DNA of 46,634 bases from an uncultured Oscillospiraceae bacterium (GTDB taxonomy: Bacteria; Bacillota; Clostridia; Oscillospirales; Oscillospiraceae), in assembly GCA_934591895.1 (NCBI GenBank), contig CAKTPP010000013.1:1-46634 (forward strand), read 5' to 3'. Shown here piece after piece: positions 32,258 through 39,987 of the stretch (its first letter is position 1; each line of letters starts with the position of its first letter). A model generated the notes under the pieces. It saw only the letters and a program-made list of their open reading frames with translations. It was not told the origin of the DNA and did no database searches. Made by a program: the position numbers and the translations under genes.

Positions 32258-33052
32258 ATGCTGACATTAGACCATATCTCCAAGACCTTCAACCCCGGCA
32301 CGATCAACGAAAAGCGGGCGCTCGACGGGCTGTCGCTGCACCTGAAGCCGGGCGATTTCGTGACCGTCATCGGCGGCAACGGCGCCGGAAAATCCACCAT
32401 GCTCAACGCCGTCGCGGGCGTCTGGCCGGTGGACGACGGGCGCATCATCCTTGACGGCGTGGACGTGACCGCCATGCCGGAGTTCCGCCGCGCGCAGTAC
32501 ATCGGCCGCGTGTTCCAGGATCCCATGATGGGCACGGCCGCGAACATGCAGATCGAGGAGAACCTCGCCCTTGCCGCGCGCCGCGGCAAAAAGCGTACCC
32601 TGCGCTGGGGCGTCACGAACGCCGAGCGCGAGGAATATCACGAGCGGCTCAAGACCCTCGGTCTCGGGCTCGAGGAGCGCATGACGGCGAAGGTCGGCCT
32701 GCTCTCCGGCGGCCAGCGCCAGGCGCTGACGCTGCTGATGGCCGCCCTGCAAAAGCCGAAGCTGCTGCTGCTCGACGAGCACACCGCGGCGCTCGACCCC
32801 GCGACGGCGGCCAAGGTGCTCGAGCTCTCGGACCGCATCGTGCGCGAAAACGAGCTGACCGCCATGATGATCACCCACAACATGAAAGACGCCATCGTGC
32901 ACGGCAACCGCCTCATCATGATGAACGAGGGACACATCATCCTCGACATCGAGGGCGAGGAAAAGAAGCGCCTGACCAAGCGCGACCTGCTTGAGAAGTT
33001 CGCCGAGGTCGCGGGCGCGCAGGTCGAATCCGACGAGGTGCTGCTGAGCTGA
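32258..33052 (+). CDS. ABC importer ATP-binding protein, TrpZ-type
   Basis: A 264-residue ABC ATPase that powers the importer. Walker A is GGNGAGKST (about residue 39), the Q-loop is in GRVFQDPMMG near 85, the ABC signature is LLSGGQRQALTLL near 150, Walker B is LLLLDEHTAALDP near 171 and the switch His is in MMITHNMKDAI near 206. In the D-box the usual Glu after Asp is present (DEHTAALDP). The ATG lies one base after the permease stop, with GGGAGG upstream. A very strong terminator closes the operon. Confidence 0.93.
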   Translation: MLTLDHISKTFNPGTINEKRALDGLSLHLKPGDFVTVIGGNGAGKSTMLNAVAGVWPVDDGRIILDGVDVTAMPEFRRAQYIGRVFQDPMMGTAANMQIEENLALAARRGKKRTLRWGVTNAEREEYHERLKTLGLGLEERMTAKVGLLSGGQRQALTLLMAALQKPKLLLLDEHTAALDPATAAKVLELSDRIVRENELTAMMITHNMKDAIVHGNRLIMMNEGHIILDIEGEEKKRLTKRDLLEKFAEVAGAQVESDEVLLS

Positions 33053-33084
33053 CGCGCCCGCGCGGGACATCCGAATATTCGCCG

Positions 33085-33122
33085 CTCCGGCGCCGGTATG
33101 CTTACCGGCGCCGGAGATTTTT
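33085..33122 (+). terminator. Terminator closing the ABC importer operon
   Basis: A perfect 14-bp stem (33085-33098 with 33103-33116, loop TGCT) followed by ATTTTTCTT. The 190 bases that follow (to 33311) hold no gene. Confidence 0.92.
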
Positions 33123-33311
33123 CTTGCGCAGGATCAGATTTCCGCCCGCGCGGCAACTACCACGAAAACTACCAAAATTCGACCAGAAAGTTTGTGCAGT
33201 TTTTTTGCCGGAAAACACACACAAACGCCGAAATTTATGATACCCTTTCCATGCGAATTTGTTATGTAAATTTGCCGTTTTGTTTTTCGAGATTCAGGAG
33301 GAGAAAGGTCC

Positions 33312-34730
33312 GTGGTTTTCAGCAGCCTGTCGTTTTTGTTTTGCTTCTTTCCGGCGTTTCTGCTGGTGTACTATCTGACACCGTCGCGGCCGGCCGGCGC
33401 GCGCAATGTCGTGCTGCTGGTGGGAAGCAGCGTGTTTTATATCATCGGGCTGGACGGTCAGTGGGCGTATTTTGCGCTGCTGGCCGCATCGGTGCTGGTC
33501 AACTACGGGCTGGGTCTGGCCATCGTGCGCGACAAGCCGCGCGCAAAGCTGTGGCTCATTCTCGGCATCTGCTACAACTTCCTGTGGCTGTTCCTGTTTA
33601 AGTATCTCAACTTCGTGCTCACCGGCGTCAACGGCGTGCTCGGGCTCGTGTCCGGCGGCAAGGCGGCGATCCCGCTGCTGCGCTGGGCGCTGCCGGTCGG
33701 CATCAGCTTCTACACGTTCTCGGCGGTGAGCTATCTCATGGACGTCTACCGCGGCACGGTCGCGCCGGAGCGCTCGCTGCTCACGTTCGGCACGTACCTG
33801 ACCATGTTCCCGAAGCTGGTCTCCGGCCCGATCGCGAGCTATACGGAGCTGCAGCCGGAGTTCGGCGTGCGCAATGTGTCGCTGCGTCAGGCGGTCGACG
33901 GGCTCAAGCTGTTTTTGTTCGGCATGGCGCTCAAGGTGCTGCTGGCAAACCAGCTCGGCGGCCTCTGGAGCGATGTGACCACGATCGGCTTCGAGAGCCT
34001 CTCGACGCCGCTTGCGTGGATGGCCGCGGTCGCGTATTCGTTCCAGCTCTATTTTGACTTCTGGGGCTACTCGCTCATGGCCATCGGCATCGGCCGGATG
34101 CTGGGCTTCCACATCCCGGAGAACTTCCGCTGCCCGTATCTGGCGCTGAGCATGACGGAGTTCTGGCGGCGCTGGCACATCACGCTCGGCACGTGGTTCC
34201 GCGAGTATCTGTATATCCCGCTCGGCGGCAGCCGCTGCAGCCGCAAGCGCATGATCTTCAACCTCCTCGTCGTCTGGCTTGCGACCGGCCTCTGGCACGG
34301 CGCGCACCTGAACTTCCTGCTCTGGGGTCTGGGGCTGTTCGCGGTGCTGGTCGTGGAAAAGCTCTGGCTCAAGAAATATCTCGACCGCTGGCCGGTGCTC
34401 GGGCACCTGTATATGATCGTGCTCATCCCGGTGTCGTGGGCGGTGTTCTCCGTGTCGGACTTCGGGCAGCTGGGTGCGTATTTCGGCCGCCTGTTCCCGC
34501 TGTTTTCGCACACCGCCGCGGCGTATCCGCTTGATTTTCTCAAGTACGGCAAGACCTACGGCGTGTTCCTCATCCTCGGCCTGCTGTGCTCGACGTCGCT
34601 GCCGGCGTATCTGTACCGGCGGCTCAAGGGCACGTGGGTCGGCGCGATCATTCTGGCCGTGCTCTTCTGGCTGTGCCTGTACTGCCTGAGCAAGGGCATG
34701 AACGACCCCTTTATGTACTTCCGCTTCTAA
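33312..34730 (+). CDS. MBOAT-family O-acyltransferase (AlgI/DltB-like)
   Basis: A 472-residue multi-pass membrane acyltransferase. It starts with MVFSSLSFLFCFFPAFLLVY, has PVGISFYTFSAVSYLMDVYR near residue 138, then SMTEFWRRWHITLGTWFREY near 282 and the catalytic His in TGLWHGAHLNFLLWG near 330. In AlgI-type systems the MBOAT protein passes acetyl groups across the membrane and a separate SGNH protein places them on a surface polysaccharide; the next gene encodes just such a protein. I accept the GTG start at 33312 because AGGAGGAG lies about nine bases upstream. The polymer modified is not known. Confidence 0.92.
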   Translation: MVFSSLSFLFCFFPAFLLVYYLTPSRPAGARNVVLLVGSSVFYIIGLDGQWAYFALLAASVLVNYGLGLAIVRDKPRAKLWLILGICYNFLWLFLFKYLNFVLTGVNGVLGLVSGGKAAIPLLRWALPVGISFYTFSAVSYLMDVYRGTVAPERSLLTFGTYLTMFPKLVSGPIASYTELQPEFGVRNVSLRQAVDGLKLFLFGMALKVLLANQLGGLWSDVTTIGFESLSTPLAWMAAVAYSFQLYFDFWGYSLMAIGIGRMLGFHIPENFRCPYLALSMTEFWRRWHITLGTWFREYLYIPLGGSRCSRKRMIFNLLVVWLATGLWHGAHLNFLLWGLGLFAVLVVEKLWLKKYLDRWPVLGHLYMIVLIPVSWAVFSVSDFGQLGAYFGRLFPLFSHTAAAYPLDFLKYGKTYGVFLILGLLCSTSLPAYLYRRLKGTWVGAIILAVLFWLCLYCLSKGMNDPFMYFRF

Positions 34731-34743
34731 GGAGGGCAGACGC

Positions 34744-35514
34744 ATGAAACGCATCAAACCGCAACAATTCCTCATCCTGCTTCTGGTGGCCGCCGTCGCG
34801 GCGGCGCCGTTTCTCATCCGCGGCCTGATCGACCGCAGCAGCACCGGCAAGGAGCCGACTGCCGCCGTCACGCCCACGCCGGAGACCACGGCCGAGCCCA
34901 CGCCCACGCCCGAGCCGACCCCGCTGCAGTTTACGACCGTGGATGCGTCGTATTTTGACGACGCGCTCTTCATCGGCGACTCGCGCACCGTCGGCATCGC
35001 CGAATACGGCAGCCTGAAAAACGCGACCTATTTTGCCGACGTCGGTCTCAACGTCTACGTCGCGCAGACGAAGGCCGTCGCCGTGAAAAACGTCGGCACG
35101 GTCACGCTGCCGCAGCTGCTGAGCCAGAAGACCTTCGGCAAGGTCTACATCATGCTCGGCATCAACGAGCTCGGCAACGATCTCGACGACATCACGGCGA
35201 AGTTTTCCGCGCTCATCGACACCGTGCGCGCCGCGCAGCCGGACGCCATCATCTATGTCGAGGCGAATCTGCACGTCGGGCCGTCGCGCTCGAGCACGGA
35301 CGCGACGTTCAACAATCCCCGCATCAACCGCCTCAACGAGAAGCTTGCCGCGCTGGCCGACGGGAAGGACATCTTCTACATCGACATCAACGAGGTGTTC
35401 GACGACGAAAACGGCAACCTGCGCGCCGACGCCAGCGGCGACAGCACCCATGTCTACGCAAAGTACGATCTGGACTGGTGCGACTGGCTGTGCACGAAGG
35501 CGATCGTCCGCTGA
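34744..35514 (+). CDS. Membrane-anchored SGNH/GDSL hydrolase or acyltransferase
   Basis: A 256-residue exported protein: one N-terminal membrane segment (about residues 8-28), a Pro/Thr-rich linker (PTPETTAEPTPTPEPTP), then an SGNH domain. The nucleophile block is FIGDSRTVG near residue 78, block III is YIMLGINELG near 140, and a Ser/Asp/His region near the C terminus (SGDSTHVYAKYDLDW) carries the DxxH-type catalytic pair. It follows the MBOAT gene by 13 bases with GGAGG upstream, so the two form an operon, probably for O-acetylation of a cell-surface polymer outside the membrane. A terminator shared with the convergent small gene follows. Confidence 0.87.
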   Translation: MKRIKPQQFLILLLVAAVAAAPFLIRGLIDRSSTGKEPTAAVTPTPETTAEPTPTPEPTPLQFTTVDASYFDDALFIGDSRTVGIAEYGSLKNATYFADVGLNVYVAQTKAVAVKNVGTVTLPQLLSQKTFGKVYIMLGINELGNDLDDITAKFSALIDTVRAAQPDAIIYVEANLHVGPSRSSTDATFNNPRINRLNEKLAALADGKDIFYIDINEVFDDENGNLRADASGDSTHVYAKYDLDWCDWLCTKAIVR

Positions 35515-35521
35515 ACAGGGA

Positions 35522-35555
35522 AAAGGCCAGCCGGAATGGTTTCCGGCTGGCCTTT
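35522..35555. terminator. Bidirectional terminator
   Basis: A perfect 15-bp stem (35522-35536 with 35541-35555, loop TGGT) with A- and T-rich ends. It serves the SGNH gene on the plus strand and the 24-residue peptide gene on the minus strand. A GTGACCG/CGGTCAC hairpin lies next to it at about 35560-35575. Confidence 0.88.
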
Positions 35556-35611
35556 GCTGTGACCGTGCGGTCACTGTGCTCTCTCATAGTCTCTCTCGAC
35601 ACGCGGGTGCA

Positions 35612-35686
35612 TCAGCGCTTGATGATGTACCACACGAATCCGGCGCAGGCAAGAACCATACCGCCGCCGACTGCTGCAAAGATCAT
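35612..35686 (-). CDS. Small single-span membrane peptide, 24 residues
   Basis: A tiny gene with a textbook ribosome site (AAAGGAGG, seven bases before the ATG at 35686), starting MIFAAVGGGMVLAC and ending YIIKR. The whole chain is one hydrophobic segment with a Gly-rich first half and a positive C-terminal tail, which predicts an inner-membrane helix. It is isolated, with its own TATAAT box (minus strand, 35769-35764) and a terminator after it, and lies divergent from the sensor kinase gene. Size and topology recall KdpF-like accessory peptides and other small regulators of membrane complexes, but no family is recognised and the function is unknown. Confidence 0.6.
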   Translation of the reverse strand: MIFAAVGGGMVLACAGFVWYIIKR

Positions 35687-35738
35687 GTGTCTGCCTCCTT
35701 TCCCCCGAAAGCTCCGGCCTTTTCCGGCCGGGGCAACA

Positions 35739-35769
35739 AAGTGACTTACCTTGAAGTTACTTCATTATA
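35739..35769 (-). promoter_or_regulatory. -10 box and twin AAGTNACTT operator-like sites
   Basis: AAGTGACTT (35739-35747) and AAGTTACTT (35754-35762) are two 9-bp inverted repeats with a 15-base period, just downstream of a minus-strand TATAAT (35769-35764). No good -35 box is visible, which would fit an activated or regulated promoter for the 24-residue peptide. Confidence 0.5.
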
Positions 35770-35942
35770 AGATGGAAACGTGCTAAATTTCCGGAAAGGT
35801 GCGGCAAAAACGGCGCGATGTCGTTAAGAAGGCGGAAAGAAACGGCCTTCTGCCGGAAAAGACGGTCGCGCGCGGGCGCACATTGTGCTATGCTGGGCTT
35901 GGGAGCGGAGTCATCCGACTTGAGGGACAAAGAGGGATGCTT

Positions 35943-37013
35943 ATGCAGAAAGTGAGCAAACGCGCGCCGCAGTGGCTGCGCGATCTGTGTGTTTTCATCA
36001 TCGTCATGGGCGGCGCGGTCGGCATCTGTATGCTGCTGTCGGCGTGCTATGACGACAACAATCCGTTCGCCACGTCGGTGTTCATTCTGGCGGTGGTGCT
36101 CGTGTCGCGCTTTACCAACGGCTATCTGCCCGGCGTGCTGGCGGCGGCGGTCGGCGTGGTGGGCGTGAACTATCTGTTCACCTACCCGTTTCACGAATTC
36201 AATCTCTCCATCGACGGCTACCCGCTGACGTTCGCGGTCATGCTGGTCGTGAGTGTGCTCGTGAGCACGCTCACCACGCAGATCAAGCGGCAGGAGCAGC
36301 TGCGCTACGAGGCGGAAAAGGACCGCATGCGCGCCAATCTCCTGCGCAGCGTCTCGCACGATATCCGCACGCCGCTCGCGGCGATCATGGGGCTGAGCGC
36401 AACGGTCGGGGAGAGCGAAACGCTCTCGGACGAGGGGCGCGGCATGGTCGAGGAGATCCATCAGAACGCGCAGTGGCTGCTGCACCTGTCGGAAAACATC
36501 CTGTCCGTCACGCGCTTCAGCGAGGAGGGCGTCGTCATCGAGAAGTCGGACGAGGTCGTCGAGGAGATCGTCGGCAGCGCCATCCGGCGCTTTCGCAAAA
36601 ACTGCGCCACGGACATCCCCATCACGGTCGCAAAGCCGGAGGAGATTCTGCTCGTGCCGATGGACGCCACGCTCATTGAGCAGGTGCTGCTGAATCTGCT
36701 GGAAAACGTCGCCCGGCACAGCCCGTCGGCGACGGAGATCTTCATCGAGATCCGCGACGAGGGCAGCCGCGTCTGGCTGACCGTGGCGGACAACGGCGAC
36801 GGTATCCCGCCGCAGCTGCTCGGCGTGCTCTTTGACGGCTATCTGCCGCTCGGCGCGGTGGAGGCGTCCGACCGCAGCCGGCACATGGGCATCGGCCTGA
36901 GCGTCTGCCGCGCGATCGTGCGCGCGCACGGCGGGGAGATCTATGCAAGAAATCGAGTCGGCGGCGGCGCGGAATTTCGCTTCTGGCTGCCGGCGGAGGA
37001 GGGACACACATGA
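35943..37013 (+). CDS. KdpD-like sensor histidine kinase, short form
   Basis: A 356-residue membrane histidine kinase. Residues 15-110 hold four hydrophobic segments of the KdpD type (DUF4118). The phospho-acceptor helix SVSHDIRTPLAAIMGLSATV follows near residue 138, and the ATPase domain carries NLLENVARHSP (N box), VADNGDGIPPQL (G1) and HMGIGLSVCRAIV (G2). It lacks the N-terminal KdpD and UspA sensory domains of full KdpD, and no kdpFABC potassium pump lies nearby, so the signal is uncertain. I choose ATG 35943, about seven bases after AGAGGG; the Met at 35937 overlaps that site. It overlaps the response regulator gene by four bases. Confidence 0.88.
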   Translation: MQKVSKRAPQWLRDLCVFIIVMGGAVGICMLLSACYDDNNPFATSVFILAVVLVSRFTNGYLPGVLAAAVGVVGVNYLFTYPFHEFNLSIDGYPLTFAVMLVVSVLVSTLTTQIKRQEQLRYEAEKDRMRANLLRSVSHDIRTPLAAIMGLSATVGESETLSDEGRGMVEEIHQNAQWLLHLSENILSVTRFSEEGVVIEKSDEVVEEIVGSAIRRFRKNCATDIPITVAKPEEILLVPMDATLIEQVLLNLLENVARHSPSATEIFIEIRDEGSRVWLTVADNGDGIPPQLLGVLFDGYLPLGAVEASDRSRHMGIGLSVCRAIVRAHGGEIYARNRVGGGAEFRFWLPAEEGHT

Positions 37014-37714
37014 TCCGCAACAAAATCATCATCGTCGAGGATGACCCCGGTATCAGCAAATATCTGCAGGCGGCGCTGCGCGGCCACGATTACGAGCCCA
37101 TGCTCGCGGCCGACGGCAAGGCGGCGCTGGAGATGATCGCCTCGCACTGTCCGGATCTGCTGCTGCTGGATCTCGGCCTGCCGGATATGGACGGCAGCGA
37201 GATCATCCGCTCCGTCCGCTCGTGGAGCCGCATGCCGATCATCGTCATCTCGGCGCGCAGCGCGGAGCTTGACAAGGCGGCCGCGCTCGACATGGGGGCG
37301 GACGACTACCTCACCAAGCCCTTCGGCACGGTGGAGCTGCTGGCGCGCATCCGCACGGCGCTGCGCCACACGCACACCGACGGCACGAGCGACGCGCTGG
37401 CCGTGACGGGGGAGTACCGCGTGGGCGACCTGTGCGTGGACTACAACAAGCGCCGCGTCTATCTCGCCGGGGAGGATACGCACCTGACGCCGAACGAGTT
37501 CAAGATCGTCGCCTTGCTCGGCCGTCACGCCGGGCAGGTGCTCACGTATAAGTCCATGATGAAAGAGCTCTGGGGTCCCGGCGTCGGCGGGGACAACAAG
37601 CTCCTGCGCGTGCACATGGCCAACATCCGCCGCAAGATCGAGCCGAACCCGGTCGAGCCGCAGTATATCTTCACCGAGGTCGGCGTCGGCTACCGCATGG
37701 CTGACAACCACTGA
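37010..37714 (+). CDS. KdpE-like OmpR-family response regulator
   Basis: A 234-residue two-component regulator. The receiver domain has the acidic pair in IVEDDPGISKYL, the phosphorylated Asp in LLLLDLGLPDMDG (about residue 52) and the conserved Lys in DDYLTKPFG (about 102). The C-terminal winged helix is of the OmpR/PhoB type (HLTPNEFKIVALLGRHAGQV; HMANIRRKIEPNPVEPQYIF). It is translationally coupled to the kinase (ATGA overlap), so the two form a signalling pair. Targets are unknown; the twin AAGTNACTT sites at 35739-35762 before the adjacent small peptide gene are a candidate. Confidence 0.92.
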   Translation: MIRNKIIIVEDDPGISKYLQAALRGHDYEPMLAADGKAALEMIASHCPDLLLLDLGLPDMDGSEIIRSVRSWSRMPIIVISARSAELDKAAALDMGADDYLTKPFGTVELLARIRTALRHTHTDGTSDALAVTGEYRVGDLCVDYNKRRVYLAGEDTHLTPNEFKIVALLGRHAGQVLTYKSMMKELWGPGVGGDNKLLRVHMANIRRKIEPNPVEPQYIFTEVGVGYRMADNH

Positions 37715-37728
37715 GCCCATATCGCAGC

Positions 37729-37764
37729 AAAAAGCTCCCGGAGCGCCGCTCCGGGAGCTTTTTT
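37729..37764. terminator. Terminator after the two-component operon
   Basis: A perfect 16-bp stem with A/T ends (37729-37744 with 37748-37763, loop GCC) followed by a T tract. It works on both strands. Confidence 0.93.
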
Positions 37765-37777
37765 GTGGTGCTGCGGC

Positions 37778-37980
37778 TCAGTCCGCCGTGATCGTAATGC
37801 TGCGGGAGATGGACTTGGCCATGTCGTTGCCGCCGAGGATGCAGGCGGTCTGGCGGTACGTGCCGGGCTCGTCCCCCGGCCGTGCCGGCCGTGGTTTCCG
37901 GCTTGGCATCCGGCGCGGTGCCGGTGCCGATGCCCGGCGCCGCGCCCGCGGCTGCATTATACGGCGCGGGGTTCGGCTTT
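37778..37980 (-). pseudogene. 3' remnant of an exported protein gene, frameshifted
   Basis: The minus strand reads as a Pro/Ala/Thr-rich linker (PYNAAAGAAPGIGTGTAPDA, then KPETTAGTAG) that breaks at a run of five G residues, and continues in another frame as DEPGTYRQTACILGGNDMAK and SISRSITITAD followed by a stop. No start codon, ribosome site or body is present upstream, where an AT-rich palindromic element begins. It is best explained as the decayed 3' end of a secreted or surface protein; the family is not recognised. Confidence 0.45.
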
Positions 37981-38080
37981 TCAAGGATTTTGACAAAAAT
38001 GTATCAGAAAGCTTAACATGTATAAAAAATCAACGCGTATTTATTTACGGGAACGCAGAAAAACCCCCGTATGTAAAAGA

Positions 38081-38143
38081 AACTGCACCCCATTTATTAG
38101 ACAAGTATAATAAAATACTTGTACCAAGGAATGGGGTGCAGTT
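38081..38143. mobile_element. 63-bp palindromic element (MITE-like or insertion-sequence remnant)
   Basis: Terminal inverted repeats AACTGCACCCCATT (38081-38094) and AATGGGGTGCAGTT (38130-38143) are perfect over 14 bp, with an inner ACAAGTAT/ATACTTGT pair (38101-38108/38115-38122). No T tract follows on either strand, so it is not a simple terminator. It lies in AT-rich DNA between a broken gene and plsC. The ends look like those of IS3-type elements, but that is from memory. Confidence 0.55.
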
Positions 38144-38177
38144 CAAAAAATATGGGCGGATGCGGCGGAAGCGGGCG

Positions 38178-38978
38178 TTACTTTCCCAGCGCGGCGCGCA
38201 TTTTGCCGCAGATATCGTCCGTGAGCGCGCTGGTCTTGGCGGCCTTGACCGCCTCGGCGGGGATGACCTCGCGGATGCGCACATACACGTGCGAGCGCCG
38301 CCAGGGGACGTTGCGCGCGACGCGCTCCGTGCCCTCGATCGTGCCGACCACGATGGGGACACCGGCCTTCTGCGCGATCTTGAGCGAGCCGGCGTGCCAC
38401 GGCAGCAGCTCGCCGCTTTTGCTGCGCGTGCCCTCGGGGTAGATGGCAAACGAGCACACGTGGGCGCGGATGAGCTCGGCGGCGGCGTTGATGGTGGTCA
38501 GGGCGTTGCGCGCGTTTTCGCGGTCGATCGGCAGAAAGCAGCACCGGCGCACGAACGGCCCGATGACGAACTTGCGCATGTTCGACGGCTTGGACACGAA
38601 CGCCAGCGGCCAGCGCCGCAGCACCCACCACTGCACCATGGGGTCGAAGTTCGAGCGGTGGTTGCTCACGAAGAGAAACTCCGAATCCGTCGGGACCTTT
38701 TCGAGCCCCTCGACGTGGATCTTGATGCGGCAGAGCGCGAGGATCCAGCCGTCGAGCGCCAGCGTCAGCGCAAGGTAAAACGGGCTGATGCGGTCATACA
38801 TTTTGTTCGGCCCGGCAAAGAGCGAGCACACGAACATCAGCAGCACGTACACGAGGTTCGCCGCCACGAAGCAGCCGAGCAGCACGGGCAGCAGCCACCA
38901 GTAGCTGAGCGCCGGAGACAAAAAATAAATCACCGCAGTGCTGAGCACGGCGGGAACAAGCATCAGATAATAAAGCAT
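38178..38978 (-). CDS. plsC: 1-acyl-sn-glycerol-3-phosphate acyltransferase
   Basis: A 266-residue membrane acyltransferase that adds the second acyl chain to lysophosphatidic acid, giving phosphatidic acid for phospholipid synthesis. Two N-terminal membrane segments (about residues 1-60) precede the catalytic domain with the HX4D motif NHRSNFDPM near residue 108, KPSNMRKF near 131, FLPIDRENAR near 148 and the glycerol-phosphate motif YPEGTRSKSG near 180. The ATG at 38978 follows AAAGG; the longer frame begins inside the promoter region. The N-terminal hydrophobic part is longer than in E. coli PlsC but usual in Clostridia. It shares a bidirectional promoter with the yhhN-like gene. Confidence 0.92.
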   Translation of the reverse strand: MLYYLMLVPAVLSTAVIYFLSPALSYWWLLPVLLGCFVAANLVYVLLMFVCSLFAGPNKMYDRISPFYLALTLALDGWILALCRIKIHVEGLEKVPTDSEFLFVSNHRSNFDPMVQWWVLRRWPLAFVSKPSNMRKFVIGPFVRRCCFLPIDRENARNALTTINAAAELIRAHVCSFAIYPEGTRSKSGELLPWHAGSLKIAQKAGVPIVVGTIEGTERVARNVPWRRSHVYVRIREVIPAEAVKAAKTSALTDDICGKMRAALGK

Positions 38979-39026
38979 GGCGGACACCTTTCCACACGGG
39001 ATGTGACGAAATCCTGTCAATAGTCA

Positions 39027-39077
39027 TTGACGGCTGGGTATCACATCCATTATAATTATGGCGCGGGGCCGTGTCAA
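39027..39077. promoter_or_regulatory. Overlapping bidirectional promoter of plsC and the YhhN-like gene
   Basis: Minus strand: TTGACA (39077-39072), 17 bases, TATAAT (39054-39049), a consensus match. Plus strand: TTGACG (39027-39032), 18 bases, TATAAT (39051-39056). The two -10 boxes share the palindrome ATTATAAT (39049-39056), so polymerase can bind in only one direction at a time. Confidence 0.75.
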
Positions 39078-39129
39078 TGAACGGGATGTAAACTTGCGCG
39101 GAACCCGAAAAATTTCGATCGGAGATAGG

Positions 39130-39804
39130 ATGGATAATGAGATGATCGTATTGAAATGGTTGTTCCCGGTGTTTTTAACGGCGCTCGCCGTTGTGCACCT
39201 CATCAGCTGCTGGCGCGGCGATGACGATCTGCGCAAGCCGACGAAGGTCGCGCTGATGCCGGTCGTCGCGCTGACGTATCTCGCCTTTGCCAACACGCCG
39301 TCGCTTTGGGTGGTCGCCGGCCTGCTGTTCGGCTGTCTGGGCGACCTGTTTTTGCTGCGGCCGCTGCAGAAGAATTTCTTCGCCCTCGGCACGACGGCGT
39401 TCTTCCTCGGCCACGTGTGCTACCTTGTGCACATCTACACGACCTACGCCGTGCATGTGCGCTGGTTCTGGATCGTGCTCGTGTGCGCGGTCTATGCCGC
39501 GGGCATCGTGGTCGTCTACAGGGACAGCCGCAGGAGCATCCCGCGCGCCCTGCGCCCGCTGGCGCTGGCGTACATGGTCATGCTCTGCACGCTGAGCATC
39601 AGCGTGTTCCTGCCGATGGTGACGGCGTTCACGTGGGGCAAGCTGATGGCGTTTGTCGGCGCGACGTGCTTTCTCGTGTCCGACGGCATACTGTGCGATA
39701 TGCTCTTTGTCAGGAAGGCCGAGCCGGCGAAGCGCAACTTTGCCGTCATGGTCACGTACATTCTTGCGCAGACGCTGCTGGCCGTTGGCTTTGTGCTCTG
39801 CTGA
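39130..39804 (+). CDS. YhhN-family membrane protein (lysoplasmalogenase-like)
   Basis: A 224-residue integral membrane protein with about seven or eight hydrophobic segments. It belongs to the YhhN/TMEM86 family, whose animal and some bacterial members hydrolyse the vinyl ether bond of lysoplasmalogens. Family features are KPTKVALMPVVALTYLAFA near residue 35, LLFGCLGDLFLLRP near 65 (conserved Gly-Asp) and FLVSDGILCDMLFV near 180 (conserved Ser-Asp). Anaerobic Clostridia make plasmalogens, so a role in ether-lipid turnover is plausible; divergent transcription with plsC fits lipid metabolism. Start 39130 follows GGAGATAGG. A terminator follows. Confidence 0.82.
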   Translation: MDNEMIVLKWLFPVFLTALAVVHLISCWRGDDDLRKPTKVALMPVVALTYLAFANTPSLWVVAGLLFGCLGDLFLLRPLQKNFFALGTTAFFLGHVCYLVHIYTTYAVHVRWFWIVLVCAVYAAGIVVVYRDSRRSIPRALRPLALAYMVMLCTLSISVFLPMVTAFTWGKLMAFVGATCFLVSDGILCDMLFVRKAEPAKRNFAVMVTYILAQTLLAVGFVLC

Positions 39805-39839
39805 GCCGGGGAACGCTCCGGCAGCCTGAATAACGGAAA

Positions 39840-39877
39840 AAACGGGGCGCTCCGGTCGTGAGTGTCCCGTTTTTTGT
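39840..39877 (+). terminator. Terminator after the YhhN-like gene
   Basis: A 12-bp stem with two G-U pairs (39841-39852 with 39860-39871) followed by T residues to 39875. Confidence 0.85.
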
Positions 39878-39916
39878 ACAGTCGTGGAAAATTATTTAAA
39901 AAACTGTTAGAATCGC

Positions 39917-39952
39917 TTTACATCTGTCGGAAAAAGCAATACAATCTATTGC
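39917..39952 (+). promoter_or_regulatory. GntR gene promoter with overlapping operator
   Basis: TTTACA (39917-39922), 17 bases, TACAAT (39940-39945). The inverted repeat GCAATA (39936-39941) / TATTGC (39947-39952) covers the -10 box, which suggests autorepression. Confidence 0.65.
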
Positions 39953-39987
39953 ATCAAAAATGGTCTCAGGGGGGAGAAGAGAGCATT

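Noticed and set aside
38081..38143. Terminator for plsC
   Set aside because: The stem is long but no T tract follows on the minus strand, and the symmetric ends fit a transposon-like element better.
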